In this document: one piece after another, positions 25,008 to 36,145 of the stretch
How the letters are laid out: each line of letters opens with the position of its first letter
Position numbering within the stretch: position 1 is the first letter of the stretch
Origin: Argentina anserina
Lineage: Eukaryota; Streptophyta; Magnoliopsida; Rosales; Rosaceae
NCBI RefSeq assembly: GCF_933775445.1
Contig: NW_026089439.1
Span: 1 to 64,000 of the forward strand
Direction of reading: 5' to 3'
DNA: 64,000 bases
Notes under the pieces: model-generated
Seen by the model: the letters and a program-made list of their open reading frames with translations, nothing else
Databases searched by the model: none
Told to the model about the DNA's origin: nothing
Made by a program: the position numbers and the translations under genes

Positions 25008-26254
25008 ATTCGAGTTTCTATTGTATTTGAGAGTTTTGCAAGTGTGGGAGTGTGTTTCTTTCAAACTGAGTATCTTTACATCGATTGCGTACCTTTACTA
25101 TTCCAATTGTGTATCTTTTCATTTCTCGTTTGAGTATCTTTCTGTAAGGCTTTCTGATGCGAGTTTCTATTGAATTTGAGAGTTTTGCAAGTGTGGGAGT
25201 GTGTTTCTTTCAAACTGAGTATCTTTACATCGATTGCGTATCTTTACTATTCCAATTGTGTATCTTTACATCGTTTGCGTATCTTTACTATTCCAATTGT
25301 GTATCTTTTCATTTCTCGTTTGAGTATCTTTCTGTAAGGCTTCTGATTCGAGTTTCTATTGTATTTGAGAGTTTTGCAAGTGTGGGAGTGTGTTTCTTTC
25401 AAACTGAGTATCTTTACATCGATTGCGTATCTTTACTATTCCAATTCTGTATCTTTTCATTTCTCGTTTGAGTATCTTTCTGTAAGGCTTTCTGATGCGA
25501 GTTTCTATTGAATTTGAGAGTTTTGCAAGTGTGGGAGTGTGTTTCTTTCAAACTGAGTATCTTTACATCGATTGCGTATCTTTACTATTCCAATTGTCTA
25601 TCTTTACATCGTTTGCGTATCTTTACTATTCCAATTGTGTATCTTTTCATTTCTCGTTTGAGTATCTTTCTGTAAGGCTTTCTGATGCGAGTTTCTATTG
25701 AATTTGAGAGTTTTGCAAGTGTGGGAGTGTGTTTCTTTCAAACTGAGTATCTTTACATCTTTTGCGTATGTTTACTATTCCAATTGTGTTTCTTTACATC
25801 GTTTGCGTATCTTTACTATTCCAATTGTGTATCTTTTCATTTCTCGTTTGAGTATCTTTCTGTAAGGCTTTCTGATGCGAGTTTCTATTGAATTTGAGAG
25901 TTTTGCAAGTGTGGGAGTGTGTTTCTTTCAAACTGAGTATCTTTACATCTTTTGCGTATGTTTACTATTCTAATTGTGTATCTTTACATCATTTGCGTAT
26001 CTTTACTATTCGAATTGTGTATCTTTTCATTTCTCGTTTGAGTATCTTTCTGTAAGGCTTTCTGATGCGAGTTTCTATTGAATTTGAGAGTTTTGCAAGT
26101 GTGGGAGTGTGTTTCTTTCAAACTGAGTATCTTTACATCGATTGCGTATCTTTACTATTCCAATTGTCTATCTTTACATCGTTTGCGTATCTTTACTATT
26201 CCAATTGTGTATCTTTTCATTTCTCGTTTGAGTATCTTTCTGTAAGGCTTTCTG

Positions 26255-26782
26255 ATGCGAGTTTCTATTGTATTTGAGAGTTTTGCAAGTGTGGGAGTGT
26301 GTTTCTTTCAAACTGAGTATCTTTACATCGTTTGCGTATCTTTATTATTCCAATTGTGTTTCTTTACATCATTTGCGTATCTTTACTATTCGAATTGTGT
26401 ATCTTTTCATTTCTCGTTTGAGTATCTTTCTGTAAGGCTTTCTGATGCGAGTTTCTATTGAATTTGAGAGTTTTGCAAGTGTGGGAGTGTGTTTCTTTCA
26501 AACTGAGTATCTTTACATCGATTGCGTATCTTTACTATTCCAATTGTCTATCTTTACATCGTTTGCGTATCTTTACTATTCCAATTGTGTATCTTTTCAT
26601 TTCTCGTTTGAGTATCTTTCTGTAAGGCTTCTGATTCGAGTTTCTATTGTATTTGAGAGTTTTGCAAGTGTGGGAGTGTGTTTCTTTCAAACTGAGTATC
26701 TTTACATCGATTGCGTATCTTTACTATTCCAATTGTGTATCTTTTCATTTCTCGTTTGAGTATCTTTCTGTAAGGCTTTCTG
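26255..26782 (+). repeat. Three-monomer block found three times (copy 1)
   Basis: The monomers at 26255, 26445 and 26634 recur in order at 29420, 29610, 29799 and at 35280, 35470, 35659. The first has the unusual combination of GGCTTTCTGATGCGAG with ATTGTATTTGAG. The copy here has TTTATTATTCC near 26343. After the third monomer the downstream copies continue with an extra 189-bp unit. Confidence 0.78.
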
Positions 26783-27140
26783 ATGCGAGTTTCTATTGAA
26801 TTTGAGAGTTTTGCAAGTGTGGGAGTGTGTTTCTTTCAAACTGAGTATCTTTACATCGTTTGCGTATCTTTACTATTCCAATTGTGTATCTTTACATCGT
26901 TTGCGTATATTTACTATTCCAATTGTGTATCTTTTCATTTCTCGTTTGAGTATCTTTTTGTAAGGCTTCTGATGCGAGTTTCTATTGTATTTGAGAGTTT
27001 TGCAAGTGTGGGAGTGTGTTTCTTTCAAACTGAGTATCTTTACATCGATTGCGTATCTTTACTATTCCAATTGTGTATCTTTTCATTGCTCGTTTGAGTA
27101 TCTTTCTGTAAGGCTTTCTGATGCGAGTTTCTATTGAATT

Positions 27141-28790
27141 TGAGAGTTTTGCAAGTGTGGGAGTGTGTTTCTTTCAAACTGAGTATCTTTACATCGTTTG
27201 CGTATCTTTACTATTCCAATTGTGTATCTTTACATCGTTTGCGTATATTTACTATTCCAATTGTGTATCTTTTCATTTCTCGTTTGAGTATCTTTCTGTA
27301 AGGCTTCTGATGCGAGTTTCTATTGTATTTGAGAGTTTTGCAAGTGTGGGAGTGTGTTTCTTTCAAACTGAGTATCTTTACATCGTTTGCGTATCTTTAC
27401 TATTCCAATTGTGTATCTTTACATCATTTGCGTATCTTTACTATTCCAATTGTGTATCTTTTCATTTCTCGTTTGAGTATCTTTCTGTAAGGCTTCTGAT
27501 GCGAGTTTCTATTGTATTTGAGAGTTTTGCAAGTGTGGGAGTGTGTTTCTTTCAAACTGAGTATCTTTACATCGATTGCGTATCTTTACTATTCCAATTG
27601 TGTATCTTTTCATTTCTCATTTGAGTATCTTTCTGTAAGGCTTCTGATTCGAGTTTCTATTGTATTTGAGAGTTTTGCAAGTGTGGGAGTGTGTTTCTTT
27701 CAAACTGAGTATCTTTACATCGATTGCGTACCTTTACTATTCCAATTGTGTATCTTTTCATTTCTCGTTTGAGTATCTTTCTGTAAGGCTTTCTGATGCG
27801 AGTTTCTATTGAATTTGAGAGTTTTGCAAGTGTGGGAGTGTGTTTCTTTCAAACTGAGTATCTTTACATCGATTGCGTATCTTTACTATTCCAATTGTCT
27901 ATCTTTACATCGTTTGCGTATCTTTACTATTCCAATTGTGTATCTTTTCATTTCTCGTTTGAGTATCTTTCTGTAAGGCTTCTGATTCGAGTTTCTATTG
28001 TATTTGAGAGTTTTGCAAGTGTGGGAGTGTGTTTCTTTCAAACTGAGTATCTTTACATCGATTGCGTATCTTTACTATTCCAATTGTGTATCTTTTCATT
28101 TCTCGTTTGAGTATCTTTCTGTAAGGCTTTCTGATGCGAGTTTCTATTGAATTTGAGAGTTTTGCAAGTGTGGGAGTGTGTTTCTTTCAAACTGAGTATC
28201 TTTACATCGTTTGCGTATCTTTACTATTCCAATTGTGTATCTTTACATCGTTTGCGTATATTTACTATTCCAATTGTGTATCTTTTCATTTCTCGTTTGA
28301 GTATCTTTCTGTAAGGCTTCTGATGCGAATTTCTATTGTATTTGAGAGTTTTGCAAGTGTGGGAGTGTGTTTCTTTCAAACTGAGTATCTTTACATCGTT
28401 TGCGTATCTTTACTATTCCAATTGTGTTTCTTTACATCGTTTGCGTATCTTTACTATTCCAATTGTGTATCTTTTCATTTCTCGTTTGAGTATCTTTCTG
28501 TAAGGCTTTCTGATGCGAGTTTCTATTGAATTTGAGAGTTTTGCAAGTGTGGGAGTGTGTTTCTTTCAAACTGAGTATCTTTACATCTTTTGCGTATGTT
28601 TACTATTCCAATTGTGTTTCTTTACATCGTTTGCGTATCTTTACTATTCCAATTGTGTATCTTTTCATTTCTCGTTTGAGTATCTTTCTGTAAGGCTTTC
28701 TGATGCGAGTTTCTATTGAATTTGAGAGTTTTGCAAGTGTGGGAGTGTGTTTCTTTCAAACTGAGTATCTTTACATCTTTTGCGTATGTT
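27141..28790 (+). repeat. 1.65-kb block with a near-identical copy 15,330 bp upstream (copy 2)
   Basis: This is the partner of 11811-13460 and carries the same rare variants at 27616, 27728 and 28328. Part of it (27499 to about 27880) also matches 24860 to about 25240 at a spacing of 2639 bp, with the same CTCATTTGAG and GTACCTTTAC changes, so three related copies exist. Confidence 0.87.
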
Positions 28791-29419
28791 TACTATTCTA
28801 ATTGTGTATCTTTACATCATTTGCGTATCTTTACTATTCGAATTGTGTATCTTTTCATTTCTCGTTTGAGTATCTTTCTGTAAGGCTTTCTGATGCGAGT
28901 TTCTATTGTATTTGAGAGTTTTGCAAGTGTGGGAGTGTGTTTCTTTCAAACTGAGTATCTTTACATCGTTTGCGTATCTTTACTATTCCAATTGTGTTTC
29001 TTTACATCATTTGCGTATCTTTACTATTCGAATTGTGTATCTTTTCATTTCTCGTTTGAGTATCTTTCTGTAAGGCTTCTGATGCGAGTTTCTATTGAAT
29101 TTGAGAGTTTTGTAAGTGTGGGAGTGTGTTTCTTTCAAACTGAGTATCTTTACATCGATTGCGTATCTTTACTATTCCAATTGTCTATCTTTACATCGTT
29201 TGCGTATCTTTACTATTCCAATTGTGTATCTTTTCATTTCTCGTTTGAGTATCTTTCTGCAAGGCTTCTGATTCGAGTTTCTATTGTATTTGAGAGTTTT
29301 GCAAGTGTGGGAGTGTGTTTCTTTCAAACTGAGTATCTTTACATCATTTGCGTATCTTTACTATTCGAATTGTGTATCTTTTCATTTCTCGTTTGAGTAT
29401 CTTTCTGTAAGGCTTTCTG

Positions 29420-30136
29420 ATGCGAGTTTCTATTGTATTTGAGAGTTTTGCAAGTGTGGGAGTGTGTTTCTTTCAAACTGAGTATCTTTACATCGTTTGC
29501 GTATCTTTACTATTCCAATTGTGTTTCTTTACATCATTTGCGTATCTTTACTATTCGAATTGTGTATCTTTTCATTTCTCGTTTGAGTATCTTTCTGTAA
29601 GGCTTTCTGATGCGAGTTTCTATTGAATTTGAGAGTTTTGCAAGTGTGGGAGTGTGTTTCTTTCAAACTGAGTATCTTTACATCGATTGCGTATCTTTAC
29701 TATTCCAATTGTCTATCTTTACATCGTTTGCGTATCTTTACTATTCCAATTGTGTATCTTTTCATTTCTCGTTTGAGTATCTTTCTGTAAGGCTTCTGAT
29801 TCGAGTTTCTATTGTATTTGAGAGTTTTGCAAGTGTGGGAGTGTGTTTCTTTCAAACTGAGTATCTTTACATCGATTGCGTATCTTTACTATTCCAATTG
29901 TGTATCTTTACATCGTTTGCGTATCTTTACTATTCCAATTGTGTATCTTTTCATTTCTCGTTTGAGTATCTTTCTGTAAGGCTTCTGATTCGAGTTTCTA
30001 TTGTATTTGAGAGTTTTGCAAGTGTGGGAGTGTGTTTCTTTCAAACTGAGTATCTTTACATCGATTGCGTATCTTTACTATTCCAATTGTGTATCTTTTC
30101 ATTTCTCGTTTGAGTATCTTTCTGTAAGGCTTTCTG
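29420..30136 (+). repeat. Three-monomer block, copy 2, extended to 717 bp
   Basis: Starts 29420, 29610, 29799, 29988 and 30137 match 35280, 35470, 35659, 35848 and 35997 at a spacing of 5860 bp. The block is followed at 30137-30704 by monomers very like those at 1453-2000 and 3904-4450, including TTTAAGAGTTT near 30533. Confidence 0.8.
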
Positions 30137-31272
30137 ATGCGAGTTTCTATTGAATTTGAGAGTTTTGCAAGTGTGGGAGTGTGTTTCTTTCAAACTGAGT
30201 ATCTTTACATCGTTTGCGTATCTTTACTATTCCAATTGTGTATCTTTACATCGTTTGCGTATATTTACTATTCCAATTGTGTATCTTTTCATTTCTCGTT
30301 TGAGTATCTTTCTGTAAGGCTTCTGATGCGAGTTTCTATTGTATTTGAGAGTTTTGCAAGTGTGGGAGTGTGTTTCTTTCAAACTGAGTATCTTTACATC
30401 GTTTGCGTATCTTTACTATTCCAATTGTGTTTCTTTACATCGTTTGCGTATCTTTACTATTCCAATTGTGTATCTTTTCATTTCTCGTTTGAGTATCTTT
30501 CTGTAAGGCTTCTGATGCGAGTTTCTATTGTATTTAAGAGTTTTGCAAGTGTGGGAGTGTGTTTCTTTCAAACTGAGTATCTTTACATCGTTTGCGTATC
30601 TTTACTATTCCAATTGTGTTTCTTTACATCATTTGCGTATCTTTACTATTCGAATTGTGTATCTTTTCATTTCTCGTTTGAGTATCTTTCTGTAAGGCTT
30701 TCTGATGCGAGTTTCTTTTGAATTTGAGAGTTTTGCAAGTGTGGGAGTGTGTTTCTTTCAAACAGAGTATCTTTACATCGATTGCGTATCTTTACTATTC
30801 CAATTGTCTATCTTTACATCGTTTGCGTATCTTTACTATTCCAATTGTGTATCTTTTCATTTCTCGTTTGAGTATCTTTCTGTAAAGCTTCTGATTCGAG
30901 TTTCTATTGTATTTGAGAGTTTTGCAAGTGTGGGAGTGTGTTTCTTTCAAACTGAGTATCTTTACATCGTTTGCGTATCTTTACTATTCCAATTGTGTAT
31001 CTTTACATCGATTGCGTATCTTTACTATTCCAATTGTGTATCTTTTCATTTCTCGTTTGAGTATCTTTCTGTAAGGCTTCTGATGCGAGTTTCTATTGAA
31101 TTTGAAAGTTTTGCAAGTGTGGGAGTGTGTTTCTTTCAAACTGAGTATCTTTACATCGTTTCCGTATCTTTACTATTCCAATTGTGTATCTTTACATCGT
31201 TTGCGTATCTTTAGTATTCTAATTGTGTATCTTTTCATTTCTCGTTTGAGTATCTTTCTGTAAGGCTTTCTG

Positions 31273-34200
31273 ATGCGAGTTTCTATTGAATTTGAGAGTT
31301 TTGCAAGTGTGGGAGTGTGTTTCTTTCAAACTGAGTATCTTTACATCGATTGCGTATCTTTACTATTCCAATTGTCTATGTTTACATCGTTTGCGTATCT
31401 TTACTATTCAAATTGTGTATCTTTTCATTTCTCGTTTGAGTATCTTTCTGTAAGGCTTCTGATTCGAGTTTCTATTGTATTTGAGAGTTTTGCAAGTGTG
31501 GGAGTGTGTTTCTTTCAAACTGAGTATCTTTACATCGTTTGCGTATCTTTACTATTCAAATTGTGTATCTTTTCATTTCTCGTTTGAGTATCTTTCTGTC
31601 AGGCTTCTGATGCGAGTTTCTATTGTATTTGAGAGTTTTGCAAGTGTGGGAGTGTGTTTCTTTCAAACTGAGTATCTTTACATCGTTTGCGTATCTTTAC
31701 TATTCCAATTGTGTTTCTTTACATCGTTTAAGTATCTTTACTATTCCAATTGTGTATCTTTTCATTTCTCGTTTGAGTATCTTTCTGTAAGGCTTCTGAT
31801 GCGATTTTCTATTGTATATGAGAGTTTTGCAAGTGTGGGAGTGTGTTTCTTTCAAATTGAGTATCTTTACATCGTTTGCGTATCTTTACTATTCCAATTG
31901 TGTATCTTTACATCGATTGCGTATCTTTACTATTCCAATTGTGTATCTTTTCATTTCTCGTTTGAGTATCTTTCTGTAAGGCTTTCTGATGCGAGTTTCT
32001 ATTGAATTTGAGAGTTTTGCAAGTGTGGGAGTGTGTTTCTTTCAAACTGAGTATCTTTACATCGTTTGCGTATCTTTACTATTCCAATTGTGTATCTTTA
32101 CATCGTTTGCGTATATTTACTATTCCAATTGTGTATCTTTTCATTTCTCGTTTGAGTATCTTTCTGTAAGGCTTCTGATGCGAGTTTCTATTGTATTTGA
32201 GAGTTTTGCAAGTGTGGGAGTGTGTTTCTTTCAAACTGAGTATCTTTACATTGTTTGCGTATCTTTACTATTCCAATTGTGTTTCTTTACATCGTTTGCG
32301 TATCTTTACTATTCGAATTGTGTATCTTTTCATTTCTCGTTTGAGTATCTTTCTGTAAGGCTTTCTGATGCGAGTTTCTATTGAATTTGAGAGTTTTGCA
32401 AGTGTGGGAGTGTGTTTCTTTCAAACTGAGTATCTTTACATCTTTTGCGTATGTTTACTATTCCAATTGTGTTTCTTTACATCGTTTGCGTATCTTCACT
32501 ATTCCAATTGTGTATCTTTTCATTTCTCGTTTGAGTATCTTTCTGTAAGGCTTTCTGATGCGAGTTTCTATTGAATTTGAGAGTTTTGCAAGTGTGGGAG
32601 TGTGTTTCTTTCAAACTGAGTATCTTTACATCTTTTGCGTATGTTTACTATTCCAATTGTGTATCTTTACATCATTTGCGTATCTTTACTATTCGAATTG
32701 TGTATCTTTTCATTTCTCGTTTGAGTATCTTTCTGTAAGGCTTTCTGATGCGAGTTTCTATTGTATTTGAGAGTTTTGCAAGTGTGGGAGTGTGTTTCTT
32801 TCAAACTGAGTATCTTTACATCGTTTGCGTATCTTTAGTATTCTAATTGTGTATCTTTTCATTTCTCGTTTGAGTATCTTTCTGTAAGGCTTTCTGATGC
32901 GAGTTTCTATTGAATTTGAGAGTTTTGCAAGTGTGGGAGTGTGTTTCTTTCAAACTGAGTATCTTTACATCGATTGCGTATCTTTACTATTCCAATTGTC
33001 TATGTTTACATCGTTTGCGTATCTTTACTATTCAAATTGTGTATCTTTTCATTTCTCGTTTGAGTATCTTTCTGTAAGGCTTCTGATTCGAGTTTCTATT
33101 GTATTTGAGAGTTTTGCAAGTGTGGGAGTGTGTTTCTTTCAAACTGAGTATCTTTACATCGTTTGCGTATCTTTACTATTCAAATTGTGTATCTTTTCAT
33201 TTCTCGTTTGAGTATCTTTCTGTCAGGCTTCTGATGCGAGTTTCTATTGTATTTGAGAGTTTTGCAAGTGTGGGAGTGTGTTTCTTTCAAACTGAGTATC
33301 TTTACATCGTTTGCGTATCTTTACTATTCCAATTGTGTTTCTTTACATCGTTTGCGTATCTTTACTATTCCAATTGTGTATCTTTTCATTTCTCGTTTGA
33401 GTATCTTTCTGTAAGGCTTCTGATGCGATTTTCTATTGTATATGAGAGTTTTGCAAGTGTGGGAGTGTGTTTCTTTCAAATTGAGTATCTTTACATCGTT
33501 TGCGTATCTTTACTATTCCAATTGTGTATCTTTACATCGATTGCGTATCTTTACTATTCCAATTGTGTATCTTTTCATTTCTCGTTTGAGTATCTTTCTG
33601 TAAGGCTTTCTGATGCGAGTTTCTATTGAATTTGAGAGTTTTGCAAGTGTGGGAGTGTGTTTCTTTCAAACTGAGTATCTTTACATCGTTTGCGTATCTT
33701 TACTATTCCAATTGTGTATCTTTACATCGTTTGCGTATATTTACTATTCCAATTGTGTATCTTTTCATTTCTCGTTTGAGTATCTTTCTGTAAGGCTTCT
33801 GATGCGAGTTTCTATTGTATTTGAGAGTTTTGCAAGTGTGGGAGTGTGTTTCTTTCAAACTGAGTATCTTTACATTGTTTGCGTATCTTTACTATTCCAA
33901 TTGTGTTTCTTTACATCGTTTGCGTATCTTTACTATTCCAATTGTGTATCTTTTCATTTCTCGTTTGAGTATCTTTCTGTAAGGCTTTCTGATGCGAGTT
34001 TCTATTGAATTTGAGAGTTTTGCAAGTGTGGGAGTGTGTTTCTTTCAAACTGAGTATCTTTACATCTTTTGCGTATGTTTACTATTCCAATTGTGTTTCT
34101 TTACATCGTTTGCGTATCTTCACTATTCCAATTGTGTATCTTTTCATTTCTCGTTTGAGTATCTTTCTGTAAGGCTTTCTGATGCGAGTTTCTATTGAAT

Positions 34201-34490
34201 TTGAAAGTTTTGCAAGTGTGGGAGTGTGTTTCTTTCAAACTGAGTATCTTTACATCTTTTGCGTATGTTTACTATTCCAATTGTGTATCTTTACATCATT
34301 TGCGTATCTTTACTATTCGAATTGTGTATCTTTTCATTTCTCGTTTGAGTATCTTTCTGTAAGGCTTTCTGATGCGAGTTTCTATTGTATTTGAGAGTTT
34401 TGCAAGTGTGGGAGTGTGTTTCTTTCAAACTGAGTATCTTTACATCGTTTGCGTATCTTTACTATTCCAATTGTGTTTCTTTACATCATT
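31273..34490 (+). repeat. 1624-bp tandem higher-order repeat, two copies of nine monomers
   Basis: Copy 1 is 31273-32896 and copy 2 is 32897 to about 34490. Shared rare variants are CTGTCAGGC, GATGCGATTTTC, GTATATGAGAG, TCAAATTGAG, TTTACATTGTTTG and TATCTTCACTATT. Differences I saw: TTTAAGTATC near 31730 in copy 1 only, TTCGAATTG near 32313 against TTCCAATTG near 33937, and TTTGAAAGTTT near 34203 in copy 2 only. Confidence 0.88.
32748..32896 (+). repeat. Chimeric junction monomer of the 1624-bp duplication
   Basis: This 149-bp monomer begins like the one at 34372 (GGCTTTCTGATGCGAG with ATTGTATTTGAG) and ends like the one at 31083 (TTTAGTATTCTAATTG). It joins the end of copy 1 to the start of copy 2. 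Both presumed parents are 189/190 bp, so the exchange paired a first M4+M5 with a second one and removed 41 bp. Confidence 0.82.
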
Positions 34491-35279
34491 TGAGTATCTT
34501 TACTATTCGAATTGTGTATCTTTTCATTTCTCGTTTGAGTATCTTTCTGTAAGGCTTTCTGATGCGAGTTTCTATTGAATTTGAGAGTTTTGCAAGTGTG
34601 GGAGTGTGTTTCTTTCAAACTGAGTATCTTTACATCGATTGCGTATCTTTACTATTCCAATTGTCTATCTTTACATCGTTTGCGTATCTTTACTATTCCA
34701 ATTGTGTATCTTTTCATTTCTCGTTTGAGTATCTTTCTGTAAGGCTTCTGATTCGAGTTTCTATTGTATTTGAGAGTTTTGCAAGTGTGGGAGTGTGTTT
34801 CTTTCAAACTGAGTATCTTTACATCGATTGCGTATCTTTACTATTCCAATTGTGTATCTTTTCATTTCTCGTTTAAGTATCTTTCTGTAAGGCTTTCTGA
34901 TGCGAGTTTCTATTGAATTTGAGAGTTTTGCAAGTGTGGGAGTGTGTTTCTTTCAAACTGAGTATCTTTACATCTTTTGCGTATGTTTACTATTCCAATT
35001 GTGTTTCTTTACATCGTTTGCCTATCTTTACTATTCCAATTGTGTATCTTTTCATTTCTCGGTTGAGTATCTTTCTGTAAGGCTTTCTGATGCGAGTTTC
35101 TATTGAATTTGAGAGTTTTGCAAGTGTGGGAGTGTGTTTCTTTCAAACTGAGTATCTTTACATCTTTTGCGTATGTTTACTATTCTAATTGTGTATCTTT
35201 ACATCATTTGCGTATCTTTACTATTCGAATTGTGTATCTTTTCATTTCTCGTTTGAGTATCTTTCTGTAAGGCTTTCTG

Positions 35280-35996
35280 ATGCGAGTTTCTATTGTATTT
35301 GAGAGTTTTGCAAGTGTGGGAGTGTGTTTCTTTCAAACTGAGTATCTTTACATCGTTTGCGTATCTTTACTATTCCAATTGTGTTTCTTTACATCATTTG
35401 CGTATCTTTACTATTCGAATTGTGTATCTTTTCATTTCTCGTTTGAGTATCTTTCTGTAAGGCTTTCTGATGCGAGTTTCTATTGAATTTGAGAGTTTTG
35501 CAAGTGTGGGAGTGTGTTTCTTTCAAACTGAGTATCTTTACATCGATTGCGTATCTTTACTATTCCAATTGTCTATCTTTACATCGTTTGCGTATCTTTA
35601 CTATTCCAATTGTGTATCTTTTCATTTCTCGTTTGAGTATCTTTCTGTAAGGCTTCTGATTCGAGTTTCTATTGTATTTGAGAGTTTTGCAAGTGTGGGA
35701 GTGTGTTTCTTTCAAACTGAGTATCTTTACATCGATTGCGTATCTTTACTATTCCAATTGTGTATCTTTACATCGTTTGCGTATCTTTACTATTCCAATT
35801 GTGTATCTTTTCATTTCTCGTTTGAGTATCTTTCCGTAAGGCTTCTGATTCGAGTTTCTATTGTATTTGAGAGTTTTGCAAGTGTGGGAGTGTGTTTCTT
35901 TCAAACTGAGTATCTTTACATCGATTGCGTATCTTTACTATTCCAATTGTGTATCTTTTCATTTCTCGTTTGAGTATCTTTCTGTAAGGCTTTCTG
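35280..35996 (+). repeat. Three-monomer block, copy 3, extended to 717 bp
   Basis: This is the partner of 29420-30136, distinguished by TTTCCGTAAGG near 35832. The monomer just before it (35090) also matches 28703 and 25875, sharing CATCTTTTGCGTATG with TTCTAATTG. Confidence 0.8.
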
Positions 35997-36145
35997 ATGC
36001 GAGTTTCTATTGTATTTGAGAGTTTTGCAAGTGTGGGAGTGTGTTTCTTTCAAACTGAGTATCTTTACATCGATTGCGTATCTTTACTATTCCAATTGTG
36101 TATCTTTTCATTTCTCGTTTGAGTATCTTTCTGTAAGGGTTTCTG

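Noticed and set aside
300..34490. The same 1624-bp period appearing at 300-2914 and at 31273-34490, as if one unit had moved
   Set aside because: The monomer orders differ (231,190,149,148,190,189,149,189,189 against 189,148,189,190,189,190,190,190,149). The equal sums are a coincidence of few length classes.
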